Part shown: in pieces, positions 39,651 through 50,559 of the stretch
Numbering within the stretch: position 1 is the first letter of the stretch
How the letters are laid out: each line of letters starts with the position of its first letter
NCBI GenBank assembly: GCA_014607495.2
Contig: CP053157.1
Span: forward strand, 2,108,001 to 2,172,000
Length of the DNA: 64,000 bases
From: Carposina sasakii
Taxonomy: Eukaryota; Arthropoda; Insecta; Lepidoptera; Carposinidae
Reading direction: 5' to 3'
Translations under genes and position numbers: made by a program
Notes under the pieces: model-generated
What the model was told of the DNA's origin: nothing
The model's database searches: none
The model's input: the letters and a program-made list of their open reading frames with translations, nothing else

Positions 39651-40294
39651 TTAGTCGTGAGATGACTAACTATTGTTGTGATATTATAATTATTATGTTA
39701 CTTAGCTTGATGCAAGTCCAGGCGTAAATGAACAACACTCGTCACTGGATATCAGTTTATTCTCGCGCGAGGCGGGTTGAAATACACAGTCACAGTAAAT
39801 TAATAGGCTAGCACAATAACAAAGCTATCACTTGAGTAGCGAAATATTAAGCGAAGCAAAGCAAGTAAAATCTGGCTACGAGAAGCGTGAGGTAAACGTC
39901 GTAGTTAGGATCTGACTGACGGGCGGCCTCGAGTGCGCGGGACCGGTTGGAATGCGCCGGCGCATGTACTCCCGCATGGCCGGGCGGTCGACGACGTCGT
40001 CATTGTGTGACGCAATGAACCAAATGTTTGTTTCCATACCAATTGATACGCTACGACACGGTCAGTGTGAATGTTTTATACTCGTGATGTGAATCTAGTG
40101 TATTTATTGATTATACCTAAATATGTAGTTATAATTCTATATGATGAGTGTTGTAAATTAAATTGTGATAGATGTAAATAAGTACATATAGAAATATTAT
40201 AAGTATATATTTTAAGTGTTATATATAAATGTCATAACGTACATAAAAAGTAATTGGTATTTGTGTACAGTGTTATGTGTGGAGGTAGCCCACA
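39650..40294 (-). repeat. 5' LTR of Gypsy element 2
   Basis: 645 bases, one visible difference from the 3' LTR, followed by the CATT target duplication at 40295-40298. Confidence 0.95.
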
Positions 40295-40589
40295 CATTAA
40301 TAAAGCTCATGAGCGAAGGAACCCGAACCAATTAAAAGTAGTTCTCTCTTTGTATTTTCTATTTGCTTTTCTCACTACAAAATCTTTGTTTTATTCAGGA
40401 TAGTTTTATCCTACAGTAAAGCAGGCCGGCTGTTGAGTAAATTAAACACTTTTTATTTGTTTAATTCTTTTTTTCGTTTAAACTTTTTACCAGTCCGCCC
40501 GGCGATAGCTTTAAAATTAACGAAATGCTGTTGCGTTTGTTTTTATTTCATTAGGCTCGGAGATATTTTAAATATTATTAAGAAAGAAA

Positions 40590-40872
40590 AAAAATCACTC
40601 GAGTGAGACCCGAACCCACGACCTCCCGCACACCGCGCCTTTGCTCTAACCAACTGAGCTATCGGGTCAATTAACTCGGATGAAGAATTTGACCATCTCC
40701 TTTACATTACGTTTTTGGCAACGTTATTTTTTCATGCCGATAGCTATACATTAGCCAAATCTCGGTAAACAAAGCTGAATCCCTCAGCACAATGTTTAAT
40801 GATGAAACGATCAACCACATCCTATCAGATTATATTATGGAGAAGTGTCTTGTAAATTTATCTTAATCAAGA
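40590..40872 (-). mobile_element. tRNA-like repeat (same family as 15752)
   Basis: Minus-strand copy with a 74-nt tRNA-like module (40595-40668; D stem GCTC/GAGC, T stem with GGGTTCGGGTC). It also includes the long upstream body (phrases ACATTAGCCAAATCTCGGTA and CCCTCAGCACAATGTTTAAT on the plus strand) seen in the second unit at 16081-16280. Confidence 0.75.
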
Positions 40873-40876
40873 TATT

Positions 40877-41193
40877 ATATACTGGGTTTAAGAAGACAAC
40901 TTTGTTCTTTTAATACGGGTTTCCAAGATATTGAGGTCCAAAGTTACATGAATATCAGAATTTTTTTTAAATAAATCCACCTGGAAACAGTTAACAAACA
41001 TTTTTTTTAAAACACCATATTAATATTTAAAATTATTAGTTTTGTAGATACATTTGTCAATTGAATACATTGCTTGCAATAAAAAAAAAATATTCGTTTC
41101 CCAGGGTTGGTTCCATAGAAAAAATGATCGTTACGTTACAAAGAATACGAGGTATTAAAATAACAACGTTGTCTTTTTACACCCTGTATTATA
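40877..41193. mobile_element. MITE with ACCCTGTA-type TIRs
   Basis: The left end (TATACTGGGTTTAAGAAGAC) and the inverted right end (AATACAGGGTGTAAAAAGAC) match over about 30 bases with some mismatches. It directly abuts the tRNA-like repeat on its left. Inside it is AT-rich with no coding. Confidence 0.7.
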
Positions 41194-41194
41194 A

Positions 41195-41397
41195 ATATAA
41201 ATATATTATTAAGAACACACTTGTGCACTATAATATCTCCTGCGTACCTGGCCAATCTCCGTAGAGATTAGTCACCTTGGCCGAAATACGGTCGGAGATC
41301 ATTATCATCATTATTAAGAAATGAAAAAAAAAAAACACCCGAGTGAGACCCGAGCCCACGACCTCCCGCACACTGCACCTTTGCTCTTTGTATATTT
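41195..41397 (-). mobile_element. tRNA-headed SINE, 5'-truncated
   Basis: On the minus strand a partial tRNA-like head (T arm GGGCTCGGGTCTC) is followed by a T-rich linker and a body containing GGAGATTGGCCAGGTACGCA on that strand. The same body without head lies at 55415-55535. Confidence 0.7.
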
Positions 41398-41865
41398 CTA
41401 CAGCAAATCATCTCGAAATAGCTTTTTGAAACTGAAAATTTAATGAACACGGCACGCTTTTAATAATATTCGCATAACGTATAGGTAAAATTTTGTTTGA
41501 ATTTCTGCATTTTACGATTCCTACACAAAATATTAAAATATATTTTTGTATCATAAATAAAACAAAATGTTTTCCCCAAATTAAAACTATGTACCAAACG
41601 TGTAAAGTTACTCTGCGATGCACGCTAGGCAAATCCGTGTATTCCCATATTTGCATACCCGGATTATGCCGGCGTAATCCGGTAAAAACCGGTTCGCACC
41701 GGACACGGGCGGGTCGCTTCTTTGTTTTTGTTTGCACCAAAATTCGTGTTTGATGTTTTGTTTAAAGTTACACCGTGTGCACGGCTTAGCAAATATTAAG
41801 TTCAGTAATAAAGTATGTAGGAAATTTTATGAAAATTAAAACATTACGCGCTGATATTTACAATG
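41398..41865. other. No gene seen
   Basis: Two frames of 86 and 110 codons overlap on opposite strands but show no family resemblance. A CCGG-rich patch lies near 41660-41715. Confidence 0.45.
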
Positions 41866-41867
41866 AA

Positions 41868-43035
41868 AATTTTTGAGCCGAAACGCAACCACTAACAAAC
41901 CGTTAACGAAACGCGGTGCGAAGCAACATACACTTACCGCTTGAGTAATAAGGTATATTTTAGCATCGGTCGCTGTTTAGGCCCCGCGGGACTTATTGTG
42001 GGCCCGAGGGCTAATAAATAGACTGTACTTAGAATATTAACGGTATAATCAAGAAATTAAATAAATACATAGTTCATCGACGAGAGTCGGAAAGCAAGTA
42101 AATCTAAATCAAGACGTCACGGTAACGGGACGTCTATGTCCACTACGGAGTAGGTTCTTCTGAACATATTCCCCGGGTTGAACTGTTCAGTTCAATGATG
42201 ATGACGGACGGGCATTGCAGCAAGAGGCAGCATCTTATTTCGACCACCGGCGACCCAGGAACAATCGGCATTCAGCTGTCTTGCTGTATGATGTTGCTGA
42301 AGCAGTAAAATATGTTCAATATTCTGAAGTGTTCCAGTCCGTACACGCAGGATTCGTACACCTGTGGGTTAGGCATCAACTTAAGTGGTCGTCCATAGTC
42401 CTTATCTATAAAGTAAATAAGTTGAATAGGGAAGTAGGGAGGAGAATAGAATAAGAGGATATGAATTTAATGAAATTAATTTGTGCTGTGAGGCATGTCG
42501 CTAGCTCCTCCAAATAAATGAAATTAATGTATCAAGACAACGCAATGAAATCAAATAAAATAGTGTAAGACATAAACTTAAATGGCCATTGTATGCCTCG
42601 AAAGGATTGTAACGAGCACCAGGCGAACAGCTTTAACGGCGAATAGCAAAAATGCATTTTATGAAACCCTTGGCAAGCCTGCAACCGCGACCTAGGCGGG
42701 CAACTTTAGGCAACAACGAAAATATAGAAGTAAAATTTTTCATTGGTAACAATTTATTAGAATTTAAATGTATATACTTTTTACGAAACATTTGTAATTG
42801 TGCATGTTCTAAAATAGCAAATGATGAACCCACGTCCTATGTCCACTACGGAGTAGGTTCTTCTGAACAGTCGCGAGTACCTTTGTATGACAGAATAAAA
42901 ACAAATATCTGTCTCGTGCTAAAATGTGTCTAATAACGTCATCATAAAATAAATATTGGTTTGTTCTAAGCGTCTACAACGGTTGTTTCGGCTTCGTTCC
43001 AACTCGACACTTTTCGAGAATTGGTCCCCAGATAG
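41868..43035 (+). repeat. Interrupted repeat, inverted relative of 45100-45345
   Basis: The flanks 41868-41972 and 42870-43030 match, in inverted orientation, one continuous segment at 45100-45345. About 900 bases lie between them here. That inserted part contains a 35-base direct repeat (phrase CCACTACGGAGTAGGTTCTT) at about 42135 and 42840. Confidence 0.7.
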
Positions 43036-43257
43036 CTGGAGAATAAAGTTGATGATGTCTTTATCTAGATCAAGTTTTAGAGAATGGCAGCATCAAATTT
43101 ATCTTTTAGATATGATATCTGACCATTGGAAAATTCGGTAATAATAATAAGAAATTATTTATTCAGCATTTACAAATGTTTCACAATACAGCCAAGTAAA
43201 AAAACATATGCTGAAATGAACCCAGCTCAGCATACAGCTATAATAATAAGTAATAAA

Positions 43258-43765
43258 ACATACATACATACATATAATCACGCCTCTATCCCACACGGGG
43301 TAAGCAGAGCACCAAGGGCCGATAGAACCGCATGGTGCCACTTCTGACCAAATTTTGAGGGTATAGTTGAGACTAGTGGATGCCCGCGACTCCGTCCGCG
43401 TGGACTACAGAAAAAATGAAATGTCGAAATTATCCGGGATACAAACATTTTCCCGGGACAAAAAGTTGCCAATATGTTAAGTGGGACCTGTCACAATATA
43501 TTCCTGAAAACTTCATCGAAATCGGTTCAGCCGTTTCTGAGATTAGCGTGCACAAACGCACAGACAAACCGACAAACACACAAAAATTCCAAAAATCATT
43601 GTTTTGGTTACTATTGTACTATTGCGTCCATGTACAGACAGCGATCCGTTACATTTTTATTATATGTATATATGTAGATGTACAAGTTCGGTTAGTAGTG
43701 ACAGGTGGTCAGCCCATCGCCTACAAAACACCAACCCTCATGTCCCTTTACTGACTTGTCACATT
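43258..43765 (+). repeat. LINE-tail repeat family A, split by a Helitron
   Basis: It runs from a CATACATACATATAATCACG start to GGTATAGTTGAGA (43372), then resumes exactly with TGTACAAGTTCGGTTAGTAG at 43679. Other copies have these two parts joined. Confidence 0.85.
43373..43678 (-). mobile_element. Helitron-like element, complete with clean empty site
   Basis: 306 bases lie between A and T of the host repeat. On the minus strand it starts TCTACATATATACATATAAT and ends GCGGGCATCCACTAG with a CG-rich potential hairpin just before. The family-A copies supply the uninterrupted site, so both ends are certain. No coding capacity. Confidence 0.92.
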
Positions 43766-43976
43766 ACCTCAAAATAAATAAAACGTTTTGAATAAAAAAG
43801 TAAAGTAAAAATGCCTAAATACCAGTGGCCAGATAATCATTATTTTAATTTTGTAAACAACGTAAAAAAACTTAGTTTCCGCCGAGTTGCGAAGTCATGA
43901 AGAGTCTTTATTCTTTTATCTACTTTTCACCTTTTAGGCCGAGAACACGACATTTCCTTTAAAGGTAAATGTACGA

Positions 43977-44225
43977 GCATATGTCGTGGCCATATCGTAG
44001 ATTTGATAATTTCTTGAAATGCTTAAGTAGTTCATGAAATGGTTGCATTTCATGATGTGGGCAACTCAATTTGACCAAATCATTAAATCGTCTACATTTC
44101 ACGATTTTGTCATCCACGTTTAGCCGAATCGTATAAATAGGGTGTCCATAAAATATTTAGTATCATGAACTGATCAATTAATTATCATGATAAAAATAAT
44201 TCAACGATATGGCCACGACATATAC
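43977..44225. mobile_element. MITE with 20-bp TIRs
   Basis: The left end ATATGTCGTGGCCATATCGT is the exact reverse complement of the right end ACGATATGGCCACGACATAT. The inside also has loose inverted symmetry (CATGAAATGG / CATTTCATGA). AT-rich, no coding. Confidence 0.85.
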
Positions 44226-44229
44226 CTAT

Positions 44230-45095
44230 ACATTCATATACGACTGTTTTCTCGCAATGCTACAAAAATATATATTATATACAAGGCTGTGTTCATGGAA
44301 TAGGGTGGCCAGAACTGCGGGATCATAAGGACAATCCCACAGCAACGTTTAGCATATCGAGGACAGATGTAAATGATCAGTGAGATGTTCCTAGCTTATC
44401 GCCTGATAGAATACAAGGAAAGAGATGAAGCTGATTTATGCTAATGGAGCCCTGCATCTGCATGGGTAAATAAATGTGGAATGAAGGCATGGAAGGAGAT
44501 ATCAGCTATGATTGAAGAGCATACATGGAAGTAATCAAACGGAAGACTTATTTATGTGGTAATTTTAAGTTACAAAAATTGTTTAAAAATGTAAAATTAG
44601 AAAAATATCAGTTAACATTTCTAGATTTTATTTTATTTATTTTATACAAGTATAACGCTTTTACAAACTTTCTTTCAGTAGCGTGAAAAGCAAGCCTTAC
44701 TGTTCAATGGCGCACCGAGACACATTCTCGGAGACTTTTTAACAAAAGTCGTTTCAGATAATGCCAGCCAGAAGTTTATAATACACGGGTGTTTTGAAAA
44801 ACTTCACACCCTCAAGGAAAAGAGATAAAAAATGTATAAAAACCCACTTTTATATACTCTGTGTGATAAATAATAAGGTGGGTCTAGACAGAGCTTTATT
44901 ATGAAAGAGTTCATTGTAGTTTTTATGATGTCGGTGAGTAAAAATATTTACTAAATTTAAAAGTGAAACTAGCAAACTATTTTTATGTAAGCTGTTTTTA
45001 TTTTACTTACTGGTTCTGTTTATAATTGTTAATGTTGCTCCACGACTAAACCAACGTGTAATTCTGAGACATAGTGGCCAGAGGGCCAATTCTCA
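44230..45095. other. No gene seen
   Basis: Phrases near 44310-44420 (GGCCAGAACTGCGGGATCAT, ATCAGTGAGATGTTCCTAGC) resemble segments near 15100-15230 and, inverted, 58985-59055, so an old dispersed repeat is likely. Nothing coding is seen. Confidence 0.45.
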
Positions 45096-45099
45096 AAAA

Positions 45100-45345
45100 G
45101 TCCCGAGTTGGAACGAAGCCGAAACGGAACCGTTGTAGACGCTCAGAACAAAGCAATAATTACTTTATGGTGACGTAATTAGATACATTTCAGCACGAGA
45201 CAGATATTTCATTTTATTCTGTCATAATCGCGACCGACGCGTACTAAAATATACCTCATTACTAAAGCGGTAAGTATATATTGCTTCGCACCGTGTTTTG
45301 TTAACGGTTCGGTAGTAGTTGCGTTTCGGCTCTAGAAATATCAAG
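45100..45345 (-). repeat. Dispersed repeat, uninterrupted copy
   Basis: Inverted relative of 41868-43035. It carries the two flanks joined (GAACGAAGCCGAAACGGAAC through GCGGTAAGTATATATTGCTTC-like sequence), showing that the 900-base block there is extra or has been lost here. Confidence 0.7.
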
Positions 45346-45389
45346 AATTGCCCCAGTTGTTTGATTGGTTAAGATTACTTTAATACATT

Positions 45390-45780
45390 TTTAAATATGA
45401 ATATATTACATATAAAAGTATAAAATAAACATTTAAAAATATAAAAAAACAGCGCTACGCCTGCAGCGGGAGTAAGTTCCATGCTACCGGCGGTCAGGGT
45501 CCCAGAGAGAGGAACCTCCTCACGATGCGTGCCGTGTCGAGGAGTACCGCCTTCTGTATCTGACTCCCGATCCAGCTGCCTAGCGAGGAGCCTGCCTTGA
45601 GGTGTTGGTCGAGGCTCTTCGCTATTAAACCGTTGACTGTAACAACTATCGGGACAATAATTGTAGAGTCCACATCCCACATGGCGGTAACCTCGTGAGC
45701 CAGGTCCAAATATTTTGTTTGTTTCGTTTTTTCGGCTGTTACGATGTTCTCGTCATGCGGTATGGTGACATCAACCAGAC
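45390..45780 (-). mobile_element. R4/Dong-like LINE, C-terminal fragment
   Basis: The minus-strand frame 45494-45709 reads DLAHEVTAMWDVDSTIIVPI and VNGLIAKSLDQHL, then IQKAVLLDTARIVRRFLSLGP. This is the C-terminal end I associate with R4/Dong-type reverse transcriptases. The fragment ends at a TTA repeat (45782-45798). Dong is known from silkworm as an element associated with TAA repeats, which fits. Confidence 0.6.
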
Positions 45781-45799
45781 CTATTATTATTATTATTTG

Positions 45800-46445
45800 T
45801 ATCTCTTTTGAAATTCTCGGGACTACAGAGTCCCGGTCCTTTGAGAGGCGTGCATCGGGCCGTAGCCAAGATGTAGAGGCCCTTTTAAGAGAACTTTAAT
45901 ATGGTGTGGGATACACATCGTGTTCGGCGATGGTCCCCGTCATGTGCAAGACTATTGGAGTGCAATGGGAAACAAGGTCATGGGCTATGGGGCTGAATTT
46001 TGGGAGGGGTTGGAAAATCGGGCTTTTGAAGGAGACTAACGGACACCTGCCATTACAACCAAGTCTCATAATTGTTTGGTGGCAGGCGGTGACTGGCAGA
46101 CTCATTTCATGGGCCCCCTGAAACGGCCACACGCATGGACGACAAAAGGGGCAAGATTTGGTGAGCGGCTAGGGTGGAGGGGTACCCCTGGACTTTAAAC
46201 CGAAGCCAACTCGCCACTTACGGACGGGCACGTCCACCCTCGAGCTGTCATAACTCTCACGACTCCACTCTGCCCGGCCGGCGAAGGTAAGGCAGAGGTG
46301 GGGGATCTGTTCCACGTCAGACCTCACTCCGGCGCCAGAGATGAGGAACTGGGTCTACCCCCGGGAGCACTTCAGGTCCGTGGAAACGCTACCTCTCAAC
46401 AGCTCGCCACAAGCTGCCCTGCGGGCTTATTATTATTATTATTAT
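45800..46445 (+). repeat. GC-rich block between TTA repeats, probable LINE 3' UTR
   Basis: About 640 bases of markedly higher GC lie between two TTA runs (45782-45798 and 46427-46445). It has no long frame. Phrases such as GGAACTGGGTCTACCCCCGG and CAACAGCTCGCCACAAGCTG just before the second TTA run look like a structured LINE 3' UTR. Assignment to the same R4/Dong group is an inference from the TTA context. Confidence 0.5.
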
Positions 46446-46955
46446 AAATAACCAAATAACCGGCCTTAGGTTAAAAACAGCCAAGTTATTAAAACAGTAA
46501 TTAAAATGTAGTCAGTAGTTTTCGTAAAAGAGCGATAAACTTGCACACAGTTTTCACTTTCATACAGCCTATTTAATCTAGAATTACAAGGAACATAGCA
46601 GAAGAGGTCATTAATTACCAAAGTTACAAATCTTATTTACAACGACGACAATCACTTTAATTAATATGTTCCCACTATGTTCCCAAATTTGTTACATTCT
46701 TTGTTCTTCGACAACCACCTTGAGACGACTTATCCATTAACAGAACCGACTATCCTTGAAGGGATACAAATGGGAATCAATAACCAAGAGCAATGGGAAC
46801 AAGGAAAGGCTTTTATACGACCACTGTACGATATTGATACAGTGTAGCAACACAGTGGTGAAAGTTACAGATAACGTCGCGTTCTCAAGTTGTCATCAAG
46901 ACATACATGTTCTTTCTAGGGCAATCAAGCGTTGGTTGAATAATAAATTATTTTG
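46446..46955. other. No gene seen
   Basis: AT-rich. The frame 46756-46980 has no family resemblance. Confidence 0.45.
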
Positions 46956-46957
46956 TA

Positions 46958-47148
46958 CTAGCGAACGCCCACTACTTTAAAACAAAAAAGATTTTTCCGG
47001 GATAAAAAGTAGTTTCTCAGGCTCTAGACCCTGTGTACTACATTTAATTTCAATCGGTTCAGTAGTTGTGGCGCGAAAGCTACGCAAACAGATAGATATA
47101 TAGAAAGACAGATATAATTAGTTTAACATTTATCATATTAGTAAGGAT
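46958..47148 (-). mobile_element. Degraded Helitron-like element
   Basis: CTAGCGAACGCCCACTACTT at the left resembles the reversed 3' tip of the Helitron-like family, and CCGGGATAAAAAGTAG and CAATCGGTTCAGTAGTTGTG match their bodies. The other end CATATTAGTAAGGATTAG is a decayed 5' start. Confidence 0.6.
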
Positions 47149-47149
47149 T

Positions 47150-47588
47150 AGTTACTTACGTTAACAAAGATATAGTTATAAAAGTGTTGATTTCAAATTT
47201 TTCCTTGTCCTGATTGGCTATAGCATTGATCAAATTATTTTTAAATATTTTTTCTAATATTACATACAATATCTAATATTACAAAAAATATTGTATCTAT
47301 TCTATTCTAATAACTTAAGAGCAGGTTAATGATGACGTTAATGTACAATGTACATATAACATAGTAATTCACATACGTAAGATATATCTTGCACTAGGTA
47401 CTGTAACTTTTTTAATCTGTGTCACTGTTCTTTCGGCGCGACAGAATAGGCATTGTGTTCTATGAGAATATTAACATAATATTGATATTTGCGACAGAAC
47501 CGAAACCGTTGATGGGTTTCCTTTTAGCCTTGGATTTGAAGATTTTTATATTTATTTGTGTAGATCTCATGATGAGAGATGAGAATTG
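47150..47588. other. No gene seen
   Basis: AT-rich non-coding sequence. Confidence 0.45.
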
Positions 47589-47589
47589 G

Positions 47590-47690
47590 TGTGTGGGATC
47601 AGCACCGTGTTGACTATGGGCATAATGCCCCCCATGGTGGCGTACCTACGTCCAGCAGTGGACTGCAACAGGCTGATGTGTTTATGTATA
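47590..47690 (+). repeat. LINE-tail repeat family B
   Basis: CTATGGGCATAATGCCCCCC through CAGTGGACTGCAACAGGCTG. Several diagnostic bases are changed, so this is an older copy. Confidence 0.7.
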
Positions 47691-47734
47691 TATGTAGTCG
47701 CATTAATTTTACATGCCTTTACTACAATAAACAT

Positions 47735-47935
47735 ACATATTATCACGCCTGTAGGCAGAGCACCAAGGGCCGATAGAACCACATGGTGCCACTTCGGACC
47801 AATTTTAAGGGTATAGTTGAGATGTACAAGTCCGGTTAGTAGTGACAGGTGGTCAGCCCATCGCCTACATAACGCCAAAATCCTCTTATCCTTCTACTGA
47901 CTTGTACAGTATGCCCAGGAAGAGAAGCAGCTGTA
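47735..47935 (+). repeat. LINE-tail repeat family A
   Basis: CACGCCTGTAGGCAGAGCAC at the left lacks the TTACGGGG phrase. The body runs through CAGCCCATCGCCTACATAAC to CCAGGAAGAGAAGCAGCTGT. Confidence 0.75.
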
Positions 47936-48613
47936 GTATTATACGTTTTTTTTTTCACTCACAGAGCAGCATAGAAGTAACTACAATAAATAATACTAAA
48001 ATCTGAAGATCGATCGACCTTTCTGTATCTACGATATATAATGTTCTACCGATCTCCTCTAGGAACATAAATCTACGTAGATACAAGTTAGCCATGATCT
48101 AAAAAAAAGCATAAACGATGACAAATTACCTAAACTTCACTGATTTAATACCCAGTTTATACCGGTTTGAGCCGTTTCGAGAAAGTTCGACGTACAATCC
48201 GAAATTTTAATTAAGTTTTAATAACGCGCCGGCACCGCTGTCAAACTTCCTGTCTCGGGAGTAAATCGGAGTGTTCTTGAGTATCCCACTTCTGATTTAT
48301 AAAGTTTTAGCTAGTTTAAGTTGATCTTGACAAAAATTTGTGTGAAGATAGCTTTATTTATTAAGTACCTACTGTTTCCAGAAAATGAGACTATTAAGAT
48401 TTTTTGTAGCCAAGTCTGGTCTAAATTAGGAGAATATAATATGGAAAATATAATATTTTTATAAGATGCAAAAAGATTAGTAACTCATTCGTTTATTTGT
48501 CACATTGTTTGCAGTCTTACAAAAACTATTCTTCTACGACTACAACGAAAATTGACCACATTTGATATTTGCTCGGCGCGCAATTCTACAAAATTCATTC
48601 CACTATACCTATA

Positions 48614-48880
48614 ATACAGACTGTAACAGAAAGGGTATGTTAAGGGAAAAGCTATGTAAATAGCCCACTGTAGAGAACCTATTTCCAAAATTTGACACTC
48701 GAAATCAAATGTTTACTTTTCAAGAATGTATGAACATTCCTGAGTTGTTTCGGAATTCTCCATATTATCTGGAAAAATAAACATGTGATTTCGAGTCTGA
48801 AATTTTGTGGGTAAGTTCCTTTTAGTGGGCTATTTACATAGCTTTTCGCTTAACATACCCCTTTTATGACACCCTGTATA
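48614..48880. mobile_element. Foldback MITE with long TIRs
   Basis: The first about 70 bases (AGACTGTAACAGAAAGGGTA, AAGCTATGTAAATAGCCCAC) are mirrored, inverted, at the right (GTGGGCTATTTACATAGCTT, CATACCCCTTTTATGACACC). Inner arms with TTTCGAGT/ACTCGAAA extend the symmetry. A single end of the same type (TACCCTTTCTGTTACACTCT) lies at 53447-53466. Confidence 0.85.
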
Positions 48881-48884
48881 TGAT

Positions 48885-50555
48885 ATTATAAAACGGCAAA
48901 CAAAACAAACAAAGAACTACAGCCAACATAAAAATATAAACGTAAATACTAAATCCCGTACTAATGACTCCGCTTTTTGCTCTAGAATCCGCCAATCAAC
49001 GTCGCTGTTTTTGTGCATCACGTCACCGCCCACCAATTAGGGGAATTATCCACACATGCCGTCTCATTGGCTGTGCAGACGAGGAATTTCAGCAATAAAA
49101 CATTCCTTATAAATCAACGTATAATAAGTATAAATACCTGACCTGTGCTGATGCGGGGCTTTACCGACACATCAGTAGCGTGCACAAAAGCACAGATAAA
49201 CAGACAAATCGATAAGAAGACAAAAAATACAAAAATCATTATTTTGGGTTACTATTGTGTTGATAAAGGTCTCCTATAATAGAAATAGGTTCTGGGTATA
49301 TAACTAGCTTCCGGTTCAAGCACTTTACAGGATACGTTAACTAGATATGACTATGACCAGTATCTACTCGTATGTTCTCAACAAGACGTCAGAAAGACGA
49401 GGCTCGGAAATAAAACTAATTGATATTAACTGACGATCAGCTGACAAGTAAAGCAGATGATACTTCGTGCTAGTGTATTGTTAAGTAAACTTCCAATGTT
49501 GTTTCGTTATATATTGATTCATGAAGTCCTATTAAGTCTATGCAATTTCGCCCTTATTAATACCGCCTCCTAATTACGTAAAAGCAATAGCAAAGCCGAA
49601 GCCGCGCGATCGCGATAATCAGGGGGCCGAATACGTATCAGCTGTATCCTACAACAAAATAGCTCGTCTGCACAAAACTAAACGATCGGCCAGGGACTGT
49701 AATGACACGCAAGTGGTACTGATTGCCGGCTTTTAAAAATATAAAAATGTGAATTAAACAGAATAATCGCCGACAACCCTATTTGAATGTCACTGCTGGG
49801 ACTGGTACTTAAGGTGATGGATGGTGAAGGCTTTTATTGTTATAAAAAGCATTTTAAAGCTTTTTATAAGGTTTAATGAAACTATGCTGATGCGGCGCTT
49901 CACTGGGATACATCAGCAGCATCTCCATTCGTGCATGTCCATTGCAAACATTAACATTTTAGATAGTAAGTATTTTGCAAGGATAACACGCCTTTGTATG
50001 CATTCCTTTTGTAAATTTCTCTATATTTATTGTTATGTTTTGACAATAAAGAATAAGAAAAGTTTCGAGATAAGTTGGTCGATTGCAAAATACTTATTTG
50101 TGTATAAAAGCAATTTTGATCTTGATTGTGTTGCAATTAATATTAATATGAAAATCCATAAACAATTTTTCTTTAAATAGTCGAATATTAACACTAACTG
50201 CAGTCACAAGAAACGAGTAACATCATCATCTTCCTGGCCTTTTTCCATTATTTGAGGGGCGGCGCAATATGGTTTCTTTCGAAAGTAATATTGCCAAGGA
50301 TTTGTTTTGCGACGACAAGCCAAGAAACTAGTTGTATAGGAAGGTTAATACTAGAAGCAATTAACACAGGGCAATTAGAATCTACCAGGATACCATTACA
50401 ATCCGATTAGTCATATATTCTCAAATTATATTTTACAGACAGCCCAATCTGTCAGTTTAATGGAAAGAGAGAACAAAGAAATGTACTTACATAGCTTTAT
50501 AAAGATTTCGTGACTTATATGTACACTAAAGCTTATGAACTTTGCTTCAGATAAT
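48885..50555. other. No gene seen
   Basis: Holds one mini-foldback (49567-49628) and a piece of Helitron-like body near 49175-49265 (GTGCACAAAAGCACAG, AATCATTATTTTGGGTTACT). The frame 49821-50180 (119 codons) is AT-driven and shows no domain. Confidence 0.4.
49567..49628 (+). repeat. Mini-foldback repeat, about 60 bp
   Basis: CTCCTAATTACGTAAAAGC at the left and GCGATAATCAGGGGGCC at the right form short inverted ends around GCCGAAGCCGCGCGATCGCG. This is the most complete of the three copies. Confidence 0.7.
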
Positions 50556-50559
50556 GTCT

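Larger units (their letters stand above)
34886..40294 (-). mobile_element. Young Ty3/Gypsy LTR retrotransposon
   Basis: Two 645-base LTRs (34886-35530 and 39650-40294) enclose gag and pol on the minus strand. The 4-base sequence CATT lies directly outside both ends (34882-34885 and 40295-40298), a clean target duplication. By eye the LTRs differ at one base (near 35491 versus 40255), so insertion is very recent. All pol domains are present. The only coding defect seen is a one-base frameshift in reverse transcriptase at 37660-37663. There is no envelope frame. Confidence 0.95.

Noticed and set aside
41408..41753. Overlapping frames on both strands as a gene
   Set aside because: Mutual shadows with no resemblance to any family and no supporting context.
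45800..46430. Ribosomal RNA fragment
   Set aside because: The GC content suggested rDNA, but no rRNA core phrase is recognisable and the TTA-repeat borders fit a LINE 3' UTR better.
49821..50180. 119-codon plus-strand frame as a possible small gene
   Set aside because: AT-driven residue content, no domain, no promoter or neighbour support.
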